DNA of 64,000 nt from an uncultured Eubacteriales bacterium (GTDB taxonomy: Bacteria; Bacillota; Clostridia; Oscillospirales; Oscillospiraceae). How positions within the stretch are numbered: the first letter of the stretch is position 1; the number at the start of each line of letters is the position of its first letter. The stretch is from the NCBI GenBank assembly GCA_900317855.1, contig ONIG01000007.1, positions 1 through 64,000 of the forward strand, given 5' to 3'. Under the pieces are notes generated by a model. It was not told the origin of the DNA and ran no database searches. It saw only the letters and a program-made list of their open reading frames with translations. The position numbers were made by a program, and so were the translations under genes. Shown here in pieces: positions 57,217 through 64,000 of the stretch.

Positions 57217-58868
57217 CCAAAAAGATTTTTCAATCGATCCTGCTCGTGGCCGGGTGCGTGCTGCTGGCGAGCCTGCTGATCATCATGGGCTTTTTGTACG
57301 ATTACTTCGGCGGCGTGGAGGAAAACCAGCTGCGCGACGAGCTGAGCCTTGCCGCGGCGGCCGTGGAGGACGGCGGCACGGACTACCTGTCCCAGCTGAC
57401 GGCCGACCGCTGCCGCCTGACGTGGATCGCGGCCGACGGCAGCGTTCTGTACGATACCAAGACCGACGCCGAGAGCCTTGAGAACCATGCCTCGCGCGCC
57501 GAGGTCAGCCAGGCGCTGGCCACTGGCACCGGCGAGAGCACGCGCTATTCCTCGACGCTCATGGAAAAGACCATGTACTATGCCCAGCTTCTCGATGACG
57601 GCACGGTCCTGCGCATCTCCATCAGCCGCGCGACGGTCGGCATGATCGCCGTCGGCATGATCCAGCCGCTGCTGATTGTGCTCATCGTGGCGCTCATTTT
57701 CTCCGGACTGCTGGCCAGACGGCTGTCGCGGCGCATCGTCGACCCGCTCAACAGTCTTGACCTCGAGCATCCGCTCGATAATGACGCCTATGAGGAGCTC
57801 TCCCCGCTGCTCAAGCGCATCCACCGCCAGCACGTCGAGATCCAGACGCAGCTGCGCGAGCTGCACGAGCGGACCGATGAGTTCACGCAGATCACCGGCA
57901 GCATGCGCGAGGGCCTTGTCCTGCTCGACGAGCACGGCAGCATCCTGAGCATCAACGCTGCGGCGCAGGCGCTCTTCAGCACGGACGCGCAGTGCGTGGG
58001 CCGTGACTTTCTCACCATCGAGCGCAGCCACGAGATCAGCGCCGCCATTCAGGCCGCCGTCACGGACGGCCACAGTGAGGTGCGCGCCGAGCGTGCGGGC
58101 CGCGTGTATCAGTTCGACATCAGCCGCATCACGTCCGACGGGAAGCTGCTCGGCACGGTCATTCTGGCCTTCGACATCACGGAGCAGGAGTTCGCAGAGC
58201 GCAATCGCCGGGAGTTCACGGCAAATGTCTCGCACGAACTCAAAACGCCGCTGCAGGGTATCATCGGCAGCGCCGAGCTGATTGAAAACGGCATGGTCAA
58301 GCCCGACGATCTGCCGCGCTTCGTCGGCCACATTCACGCCGAGGCCGCGCGCCTCGTCACGCTCATCGACGACATCATCCGCCTGTCCCAGCTCGACGAG
58401 GGCGCCGCCATGCCGACGGAACCGGTCAACCTGCTCGCCGTGTCGCAGGAGGCGGCGGAGAATCTGCACGACGCCGCGGCCGCGCGCAGCGTCACGGTCA
58501 GCGTCACGGGCCAGCCGGCCGTCATTCCCGGCGTTCGCCGCCTGATCTACGAGATCGTCTATAACCTCTGCGACAACGCCATCAAGTATAACCGCGACGG
58601 CGGGCGCGTGGACGTGACGGTCGCCGCCGATGCCGACGGCAGCAGCATCACCGTCGCCGATACCGGCATCGGCATCGCGCCGGAGCATCAGGGCCGCGTG
58701 TTCGAGCGCTTCTACCGCGTGGATAAGAGCCACTCCAAGGCGTCCGGCGGCACGGGTCTCGGATTGTCGATCGTCAAGCACGCCGTGCAGTATCACCACG
58801 GCCGCATCGAGCTCGAGAGTACGCCCGGCACGGGCACGACCATCCGCGTCGTGTTCCCGAACGCGTAA
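57213..58868 (+). CDS. phoR: Phosphate-sensor histidine kinase
   Basis: The 551-residue kinase has an N-terminal membrane helix (about 10-30), an extracytoplasmic sensor (about 32-145), a second helix (about 148-170), a linker, a PAS-like domain (about 210-330; FTQITGSMREGLVLLDEHG) and a catalytic core: H-box FTANVSHELKTPLQGI near residue 342, N-box NLCDNAIKYN near 451, G1 DTGIGIAPEHQGRVF and G2 GGTGLGLSIVKHAV. It pairs with the regulator at 56542. Being in one operon with the transporter gives feedback control of phosphate uptake. Confidence 0.93.
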   Translation: MTKKIFQSILLVAGCVLLASLLIIMGFLYDYFGGVEENQLRDELSLAAAAVEDGGTDYLSQLTADRCRLTWIAADGSVLYDTKTDAESLENHASRAEVSQALATGTGESTRYSSTLMEKTMYYAQLLDDGTVLRISISRATVGMIAVGMIQPLLIVLIVALIFSGLLARRLSRRIVDPLNSLDLEHPLDNDAYEELSPLLKRIHRQHVEIQTQLRELHERTDEFTQITGSMREGLVLLDEHGSILSINAAAQALFSTDAQCVGRDFLTIERSHEISAAIQAAVTDGHSEVRAERAGRVYQFDISRITSDGKLLGTVILAFDITEQEFAERNRREFTANVSHELKTPLQGIIGSAELIENGMVKPDDLPRFVGHIHAEAARLVTLIDDIIRLSQLDEGAAMPTEPVNLLAVSQEAAENLHDAAAARSVTVSVTGQPAVIPGVRRLIYEIVYNLCDNAIKYNRDGGRVDVTVAADADGSSITVADTGIGIAPEHQGRVFERFYRVDKSHSKASGGTGLGLSIVKHAVQYHHGRIELESTPGTGTTIRVVFPNA

Positions 58869-58885
58869 ACCGGTACATGAAAAGG

Positions 58886-58919
58886 AAGCGGACTTCTGTA
58901 TCCGGAAGTCCGCTTTTTT
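58886..58919 (+). terminator. Terminator of the pst-pho operon
   Basis: AAGCGGACTTC (58886-58896) pairs with GAAGTCCGCTT (58905-58915), followed by TTTT. Confidence 0.9.
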
Positions 58920-58933
58920 CTGCCCCGCAGGGC

Positions 58934-58962
58934 TTGACACCCGGGCGGGGCGGTGCTATCAT
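58934..58962 (+). promoter_or_regulatory. Promoter of the heavy-metal-associated protein gene
   Basis: Consensus TTGACA (58934-58939), 17-bp GC-rich spacer, TATCAT (58957-58962). Confidence 0.8.
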
Positions 58963-59012
58963 GCAGCTGGATTAAACATATCTAACCAATCGGTTTTCAA
59001 GGAGGTCATCCC

Positions 59013-59264
59013 ATGTATCAGATCACACTGAACATAGACGGCATGATGTGCGGCATGTGCGAGAGCCACATCAACGATGCGGTGCGCAGCGCCTTTTCGG
59101 TCAAAAAGGTCACGTCCTCGCACAGCAAGGGCCAGACGGTCATCCTCTCCGAGACGGAGATCCCGGAGACGGAGCTGAAGCCGGTCATCGCCAAGACGGG
59201 CTACGAGCTCACGGGCTACGCCTGCGCCCCGTATGAGAAAAAGGGCCTGTTCCACCGGCACTGA
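59013..59264 (+). CDS. Heavy-metal-associated (HMA) domain protein
   Basis: The 83-residue protein is a single HMA/ferredoxin-like fold with the metal site MMCGMCESH near residue 12 (CxxC), followed by a small helical tail ending FHRH. It resembles CopZ-type copper chaperones and free metal-binding domains of P-type ATPases. It binds Cu+ or related soft metals in the cytoplasm; a partner ATPase is not adjacent. AAGGAGGT precedes the ATG, and a strong promoter is 51 bp upstream. Confidence 0.87.
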   Translation: MYQITLNIDGMMCGMCESHINDAVRSAFSVKKVTSSHSKGQTVILSETEIPETELKPVIAKTGYELTGYACAPYEKKGLFHRH

Positions 59265-59281
59265 GCATAGCCCGGTGAGAT

Positions 59282-59325
59282 AAGCGGCACGCGGCGGTCA
59301 GATGACCGCCGCGTGCCGCTTGCTT
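59282..59325. terminator. Bidirectional terminator
   Basis: An almost continuous 19-bp inverted repeat (59282-59300 with 59303-59321) separates the convergent HMA and NUDIX genes, followed by TGCTTTATTT on the plus strand. The stem must open at its tip because only 2 nt lie between the arms. Confidence 0.82.
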
Positions 59326-59879
59326 TATTTCGGCTCAAAGCCGTGCTCCATGCAGTACACGCGCAGGATGGCCGCCTGCGTTTTCGCGTCCGGGATGCGC
59401 CCGGCCAGCACATCGCGCGCAAGCTCCTCGAGCGGCACGGCCTGCAGGTTGAGAAATTCATCGTCGTCGAGCTGCTGCTCGCCGAAGGTCAGACCGCGGG
59501 CGAGGTACATCCAGATGACCTCGTCCGAGTACGCGGCGGCGGGGTAGAACGGGCCGAGCGGGAGCAGCTCGCGCGCCGTGATGCCGGTCTCCTCGCGCAG
59601 CTCGCGGCGCGCGGCGGCCTCGGGCGCCTCGTCGCGGCTGTCGCGCTTGCCGGCAGGAATCTCCGTGATGACCTCGTTCACCGGGTAGCGGAACTGCCGC
59701 TCAACGATCACGCGGCCGTCGTCGAGCAGCGGCACGATGCACACCGCGCCCACGTGGCGCGACAGCTCGCGCGGCGCGGTGCCGCCGTTGGGCAGGCGCA
59801 CGGTGTCGCGGTAGAAGTCGAGGATGCAGCCGCTGTAGATTTTCTCGGATGTGAGTTTCGTTTCGGTCAGGTTGTCCAT
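59325..59879 (-). CDS. NUDIX hydrolase (ADP-ribose pyrophosphatase type)
   Basis: The 184-residue protein contains the Nudix box GKRDSRDEAPEAAARRELREETGI in residues about 77-100 (written here as its landmarks GK, E, AARREL, REETG), preceded by VIVERQFRYPVNEVITEIPAG, which is typical of ADP-ribose pyrophosphatases. It hydrolyses ADP-ribose or related nucleoside diphosphate derivatives with Mg2+. It is the last gene of a leftward cluster that begins with the DUF1810 gene. Confidence 0.9.
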   Translation of the reverse strand: MDNLTETKLTSEKIYSGCILDFYRDTVRLPNGGTAPRELSRHVGAVCIVPLLDDGRVIVERQFRYPVNEVITEIPAGKRDSRDEAPEAAARRELREETGITARELLPLGPFYPAAAYSDEVIWMYLARGLTFGEQQLDDDEFLNLQAVPLEELARDVLAGRIPDAKTQAAILRVYCMEHGFEPK

Positions 59880-59890
59880 GGTGCGTCTCC

Positions 59891-60307
59891 TTACAGGCCG
59901 AGGATCTGCAGCGTGCGCGTGTCGGGCTGCCCGCCGAAAAATTTCTCGAGCACGGCGGAAAACACCGGCTCATCCGGCGCGGCAGCCGCGAAGAGCGTCA
60001 TGCTCGAGCGCAGCTTCAGATCGTCCGGAAAGCCGAACACGACCGACGGGTCGCTCTCGTCGAGTGCCAGCAGGGCGTTGCTGATCTCCAGCAGGTGCGC
60101 GCGCAGCGTCGGCTCGCGCAGATAGGCCCGCGCCTCGTCGAGCCCGGAGATGGCGTAGTACTGCGATGTGTTGCTCATGCCCAGCCCCGCGACCTGCGGG
60201 AAGATGTACCAGATCCAGTGGCTGCGCTTGCGGCCGCTGCGGATCTCGCGCAGGGCGGTGGCATAGTCCCGGCTCTGTGCGGTGAGAAAGCGGTTGAGAT
60301 CATACAT
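59891..60307 (-). CDS. DUF1810 family protein
   Basis: The 138-residue protein starts MYDLNRFLTAQSRDYATALREI and contains the DUF1810 signature SHWIWYIFPQVAGLGMSNTSQYYAI near residue 30 (a run of aromatic residues) and FGFPDDLKLRSSMTLF near 92. Family members are soluble, of unknown function and close to NUDIX or ADP-ribose-related genes in several genomes. It is 11 nt from the NUDIX gene on the same strand, so co-expression is likely. Confidence 0.88.
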   Translation of the reverse strand: MYDLNRFLTAQSRDYATALREIRSGRKRSHWIWYIFPQVAGLGMSNTSQYYAISGLDEARAYLREPTLRAHLLEISNALLALDESDPSVVFGFPDDLKLRSSMTLFAAAAPDEPVFSAVLEKFFGGQPDTRTLQILGL

Positions 60308-60319
60308 AGCGAAACCTCC

Positions 60320-61708
60320 TCAGAAGCGGAAATAGATGAACGGATTGAACGTCGCGCTCACGGAAAAGACGATGCACACGGCCAGCAGCGCCAGGCACAC
60401 GACGTTGCGCACGATCTCGGCGCCGCAGCTCTCGCCAAGGTGCACGCGCCGGCAGACGGGTGTGGAGAATACGAGCGCGGGCAGCATCCACAGCAGCGGC
60501 GGGACGATGCTCACATCCGCTGCGAGCGACTGCGAGAGCGCCACGTGCGTGAAGCTGAACATCCGCGCGAGCGCGCAGCGCATCTGCACAAAGTCCGTGA
60601 GGTTGAACATCACCCAGCCGATGCACACGATGATCATGCACAGCAGCCAGCGCAGCGCCTTCGGCAGACGCTCGAGATACTTGCCCAGCCAGAGCTTTTC
60701 GATCAGCAGCAGCACGCCGTAGTACAGGCCCCAGAGCAGGAAGTTCCAGTCCGCGCCGTGCCACAGGCCGGTCAGGCCCCAGACGACAAGAATGTTGCGC
60801 ACCCACTTTCCCCGGGAAACGCGGTTGCCGCCGAGCGGGATGTACACATAGTCGCGAAACCAGGTCGACAGCGAGATGTGCCACCGCCGCCAGAACTCCG
60901 TGACCGACAGGGAGATATACGGGTAGTTGAAGTTTTCGAGGAAGTGGAAGCCGAACATCCGGCCGAGACCGATGGCCATGTCGCTGTAGCCGGAGAAGTC
61001 GAAATAGATCTGCAGCGTGTAGGCGATGGCGGCCAGCCAGTACATGAGCGAGCCGTAATTGGCGGGGTTGCCGCTGTAGACGATGGTGGCCACCTGCGCG
61101 ACCTGATTGGCCAGCAGCAGCTTTTTGGCCAGACCTACGACAAAGCGCCGGAAGCCCTGCGCGAGATCGTCCATGGTCACTTGGCGCTCCCGGATCTCCT
61201 GCTCGATGGTCTCATAGCGCACGATGGGGCCGGCGATGAGCTGCGGGAAGAAGCTGACGTACATCAGCAGGTAGAAAAAGTTGCGCTGCAGGGCGATCTT
61301 GCCGCGGTAGAGGTCGATGACATACGACAGAATCTGAAACGTGTAAAAGCTGATGCCGATCGGCAGCGCGATGCCGGGGTCCGTCAGGCCGAGAAACGAG
61401 AACGTCCGGCACAGGAAGTTGAGGTATTTGAACACGACGAGGTTGCCGAGGATGACGACGATCGCCGCGATCAGCGCGGCCTTTTTCGCGCGCGGCCGCG
61501 CCTCAAAATGCACGATGGCAAAGCCGCTGCCGTAGGCCACGAGCGTCACGAGCACCATGAGCACGACCATTTTCGGCTCGCCCCAGGCGTAGAAGATCAG
61601 CGACGCGATGAGCAGCAGGACGTTCTGCACGGGCTTCGAGCGGATGAGCACGCACAGCCCCGCCAGCGGCAGGAAGAAAAACAGAAATGTCTGACTGCTG
61701 AATACCAT
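60320..61708 (-). CDS. MBOAT-family O-acyltransferase (AlgI/DltB type)
   Basis: The 462-residue integral membrane protein has about 11-12 helices and MBOAT hallmarks: FFFLPLAG at the N-terminus, the ISFYTFQILSYVIDLYRG segment near residue 118, YFDFSGYSDMAIGLGRMFG near 230, and the active-site His in GLWHGADWNFLLWGLYYG near 318. With an AlgJ-like partner it transfers acetyl groups to an extracellular polysaccharide. Its stop lies 12 nt from the DUF1810 gene. It follows the partner gene by 3 nt. Confidence 0.93.
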   Translation of the reverse strand: MVFSSQTFLFFFLPLAGLCVLIRSKPVQNVLLLIASLIFYAWGEPKMVVLMVLVTLVAYGSGFAIVHFEARPRAKKAALIAAIVVILGNLVVFKYLNFLCRTFSFLGLTDPGIALPIGISFYTFQILSYVIDLYRGKIALQRNFFYLLMYVSFFPQLIAGPIVRYETIEQEIRERQVTMDDLAQGFRRFVVGLAKKLLLANQVAQVATIVYSGNPANYGSLMYWLAAIAYTLQIYFDFSGYSDMAIGLGRMFGFHFLENFNYPYISLSVTEFWRRWHISLSTWFRDYVYIPLGGNRVSRGKWVRNILVVWGLTGLWHGADWNFLLWGLYYGVLLLIEKLWLGKYLERLPKALRWLLCMIIVCIGWVMFNLTDFVQMRCALARMFSFTHVALSQSLAADVSIVPPLLWMLPALVFSTPVCRRVHLGESCGAEIVRNVVCLALLAVCIVFSVSATFNPFIYFRF

Positions 61709-61711
61709 CGC

Positions 61712-62905
61712 TCAGTCCTCCACCATGAAGTCGTCCGACGTGAAAAACGTCGTGCTGCCGATCCAGAGCACCTTCGTGATCCGGTGCTCGCGCAGATACT
61801 CCGCCAGCCGAAACGGCTTTCCCATGTCCTGCTCATAGCTGCGCAGATCGACGCTGTAGACCCGGTCAAAGTGCGAAGCCATGAGTTTGAGGATGGCGTT
61901 GTCATACGATTCGCCGAGCATCAGCAGATTCCCGCGTCCGGTCGTGCCGGTGTCGAGGATGACCTCGCCGTTGTCCCAGCCGTAGACCCCACCGTAGTTG
62001 GCGTCCGTGAGCTGGCCGCTGAGCGCGGCGTCCTGCCAGCCGTAATCATCCGCCGGTTCTCCGGCAATCGTCACGGACATCTGCGGGAAAGCAAAGCGGT
62101 AGACATCCATCGGCTCAAAAAACTGCTCCTGCGCGCCGATAGACAGCGCTTTTGAGCCGGAGAAGTGATCGGACACGCGCACCGTTTCCAGCGGCTCGAG
62201 CAGGTCGGTGCAGCCGAGCAGGGCGGCCGCCTCGCGGTAGCCGCGGTAGGAGCCGACGTTGTTCCAGTGGTGGTCGGTCTGGTAAAAATCGCGCTCAAAC
62301 GTTGCCAGATCGTCTGCCGCGAACCTGCCCATCTGTTCTGCCGGCAGGTTCACCTGGCTGCTGAGATATTCGAACGCGCCGTTGTTTTCCCCGGCCTGGA
62401 AGTTGTTGTTCGAGTCGCCCTCGACCATATAGAGATAAAACGTCACGTCCGGATGCGCGGCGATCAGTGCATTGAGGTTTTCGCTGTGCCGCGTGAGCTC
62501 CGGTATCACCATGTCGGGACTGCGGTAGGCGTAGGCCAGATATTTCCCGCCGTAGACGAGAAACTGGTCGTACTGGACCGGCACGTTCGGATACCGGCGC
62601 GACAGGCGCATCATGGAGTCGTACCGGATCTTGTTCTGCGCGTCATTGAAGGTCTTTTTCATCGCCTGCGCCAGCGGGATCTGATCGCTGAGCGCAGCCT
62701 CCATGGCGTCCTGAAACGAACCGTCGAGCCAGCTTTCCGCCGTCAGCGGGGCGACGGTGTTGGCCGGGCGGTTTTCATAGTAGTTGACGTCCTTCGGGCG
62801 CAGCAGCGTGCGCCCGAGCCCGGTCAGCAGCACGGCGGCAGCACAGCAGAGCATGGCCGCGTTGCACAGATTCCGGGTGCGTTTGCTTTTGTCGGCGTGT
62901 TTCAC
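61712..62905 (-). CDS. AlgJ/DHHW-family membrane-anchored O-acetylation partner
   Basis: The 397-residue protein has a basic N-terminus with one membrane helix (about 14-34) and an extracytoplasmic SGNH-like/ALGX domain containing the DHHW signature in YQTDHHWNNVG near residue 215 and LMLGESYDN near 335. It is predicted to carry or accept acetyl groups delivered by the MBOAT protein encoded 3 nt downstream. GTG 62905 is chosen because AGGAG lies upstream; longer in-frame forms run through the promoter region. Confidence 0.9.
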   Translation of the reverse strand: MKHADKSKRTRNLCNAAMLCCAAAVLLTGLGRTLLRPKDVNYYENRPANTVAPLTAESWLDGSFQDAMEAALSDQIPLAQAMKKTFNDAQNKIRYDSMMRLSRRYPNVPVQYDQFLVYGGKYLAYAYRSPDMVIPELTRHSENLNALIAAHPDVTFYLYMVEGDSNNNFQAGENNGAFEYLSSQVNLPAEQMGRFAADDLATFERDFYQTDHHWNNVGSYRGYREAAALLGCTDLLEPLETVRVSDHFSGSKALSIGAQEQFFEPMDVYRFAFPQMSVTIAGEPADDYGWQDAALSGQLTDANYGGVYGWDNGEVILDTGTTGRGNLLMLGESYDNAILKLMASHFDRVYSVDLRSYEQDMGKPFRLAEYLREHRITKVLWIGSTTFFTSDDFMVED

Positions 62906-62950
62906 GTGCGATTTCTCCTGAATTCGAAAATTTGCAAAAAACTTCTTTTG

Positions 62951-62979
62951 ATTATGACCTCTGCGCCCCGGATTGTCAA
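62951..62979 (-). promoter_or_regulatory. Promoter of the AlgJ/AlgI-like pair
   Basis: On the minus strand: consensus TTGACA (complement 62974-62979), 17 bp, CATAAT (complement 62951-62956). Confidence 0.78.
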
Positions 62980-63002
62980 GCGCCGCGGCGCTCAGATTTG
63001 GT

Positions 63003-63031
63003 TTTACAACCCGCGCGGTATGCGTTACAAT
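63003..63031 (+). promoter_or_regulatory. Promoter of the threonine dehydratase gene
   Basis: TTTACA (63003-63008), 17 bp, TACAAT (63026-63031), divergent from the AlgJ promoter within a 152-bp gap. Confidence 0.72.
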
Positions 63032-63057
63032 AAAAAATCGGAAAGGAGCGTTCCTCC

Positions 63058-64000
63058 ATGAGTATGACATTGGAAACCATTCGGGCGGCGCATGCGCGCA
63101 TCGCCCCTTATATTGTGCCCACGCCGCTGCTGCGTCTGCCGGCGCTCGATGACGCCCTCGGCTGCGAGGTGTACGTCAAGGCCGAGTGCATGCAGCGCAC
63201 GGGCGCGTTCAAGCTGCGCGGCGCAATGAACAAGATCCTCGCCCTGACGGATGCCGAGCGTGCCCGCGGCTTTGTCGCGGCCTCGTCCGGCAACCACGGC
63301 CGCGCGGTGGCCTATGCCGCGCAGTGCTTCGGCACGCATGCCTGCATCGTCATGCCGCGCACGGCCCCGGCCGTCAAGCAGGCGGCCATCCGCGCGCTGG
63401 GCGCGGAGCTCGTGCTGTGCGATGCGTCCGAGCGGTTTGCGGTCGCGGCGCGGCTCTGCGCCGAGCGGGGTGCGGCCATGGTGCCGCCGTTCAATGACGA
63501 GCTGGTCATGGCGGGGCAGGGCACCGTCGGGCTTGAGATCATGGCCCAGTGCCCGGAGATCAACGCGGTCGTCGTTCCGGTCAGCGGCGGCGGGCTCATC
63601 GGCGGCGTGTCCACGGCCGTCAAGGCGCTCGCGCCGCGCGTGCGCGTTTTCGGCGCGGAGCCGGCCGCGCTCCCGCGCTATACGGAGAGCCTGTGCGCCG
63701 GGCATCCGGTGCAGGTGGAGCAAAAGCGCTCGGTCGCGGACGCGCTCGTCGCGCAGATGCCGGGGGATGTGTGCTTCCCGTACGTGGCGGCGAATACCGA
63801 CGGCTTTGCGGATGTGGCGGATGATGATATCCTCCGCGGCATGAAGCTGCTGCTCCTGGAGGGCAAGCTGCTGTGTGAGCCGTCGTCCGCCATCGGCATC
63901 GGTGCCGCGCTGGCCGGGCAGCTCCCGGTACGCAAGGGGGACAAGGTCTGCTTTGTCGTCAGCGGCGGCAGCGTCGCGCTCGAGCAGCTGCACCAGCTCG
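63058..64000 (+). CDS. Threonine/serine dehydratase (PLP fold type II), 3' end outside window
   Basis: The frame is open to the window edge, giving at least 314 residues. It has the threonine dehydratase signatures: KAECMQRTGAFKLRGAMNKI with the Schiff-base Lys near residue 55, SSGNHGRAVAYAAQ near 80, VPVSGGGLIGGVSTAVKAL near 175 and a C-terminal LCEPSSAIGIGAAL. It deaminates Thr to 2-oxobutyrate (or Ser to pyruvate). 2-Oxobutyrate is a possible substrate for a 2-oxoacid oxidoreductase, but the loci are 50 kb apart. AAAGGAG lies 10 nt before ATG 63058. Confidence 0.93.
   Translation, partial: MSMTLETIRAAHARIAPYIVPTPLLRLPALDDALGCEVYVKAECMQRTGAFKLRGAMNKILALTDAERARGFVAASSGNHGRAVAYAAQCFGTHACIVMPRTAPAVKQAAIRALGAELVLCDASERFAVAARLCAERGAAMVPPFNDELVMAGQGTVGLEIMAQCPEINAVVVPVSGGGLIGGVSTAVKALAPRVRVFGAEPAALPRYTESLCAGHPVQVEQKRSVADALVAQMPGDVCFPYVAANTDGFADVADDDILRGMKLLLLEGKLLCEPSSAIGIGAALAGQLPVRKGDKVCFVVSGGSVALEQLHQL

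Noticed and set aside
60095-62155. Plus-strand 686-codon open frame
   Set aside because: Antisense to the MBOAT and AlgJ-like genes; no domain, and charged repetitive composition.

Overview
This GC-rich window looks like the chromosome of an anaerobic, spore-forming gut-type Firmicute of the Clostridia, most likely an Oscillospirales/Oscillospiraceae-like lineage. The assignment is inferred from a CotF-type spore coat protein, ferredoxin-dependent 2-oxoacid oxidoreductase genes, an EFR1-type flavodoxin-ferredoxin, surface-layer-homology domains, Gram-positive Shine-Dalgarno sequences (AGGAGG) and -35/-10 promoters with 17-bp spacing. No rRNA, CRISPR array or complete insertion sequence was seen.

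Layout. 1-7350 has accessory features: the C-terminus of a tyrosine recombinase, two YhgE/Pip membrane proteins around a small membrane protein, a PHP-phosphatase relative that has lost its metal ligands, a small unknown protein and a membrane protein, ending at a displaced 3' piece of a tRNA-Ala(GGC) gene. 7.5-9.8 kb holds an AT-rich orphan, a 40-residue small ORF and two flavodoxins. 9.9-20.1 kb is an IclR regulator followed by an apparent catabolic operon: korDABC, sodium symporter, 2-hydroxyacid dehydrogenase, MFS carrier, CoA-transferase A/B and an SDR. 20.2-31.8 kb carries nadE, a MerR-controlled redox operon, lipoproteins, an isochorismatase-like hydrolase, a TtcA-like protein, CorA, an EFR1 protein and two nitrilase-superfamily enzymes. 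31.9-35.7 kb is a thiamin salvage operon (thiM-thiE-thiD-cytX) behind a TPP riboswitch. 35.9-38.7 kb encodes a secreted SLH-anchored phosphoesterase. 38.8-47.3 kb is an eight-gene Phe/Tyr operon preceded by a Tyr/Phe-rich leader peptide and a transcription terminator. 47.3-52.2 kb has cotF, an RNA methyltransferase and a FecBCD-type importer coupled to FmdE. 52.4-58.9 kb is pstSCAB-phoU-phoP-phoR. 59-64 kb has a heavy-metal-associated protein, a NUDIX hydrolase, a DUF1810 protein, an AlgI/AlgJ-like acetylation pair and the start of a threonine dehydratase.

How the parts work together. The aromatic operon appears to sense its own products: translation of a 17-codon leader with five Tyr and two Phe codons would decide whether a terminator in front of DAHP synthase forms. 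The catabolic operon could oxidise a 2-hydroxyacid to a 2-oxoacid, then to an acyl-CoA with reduction of ferredoxin, and recover the CoA bond through the transferase. Its leader carries two inverted copies of a 26-bp element. One MerR regulator probably controls two separate flavodoxin-type operons, because both have a -35 TTGACC and a 19-bp spacer filled by nearly the same dyad.
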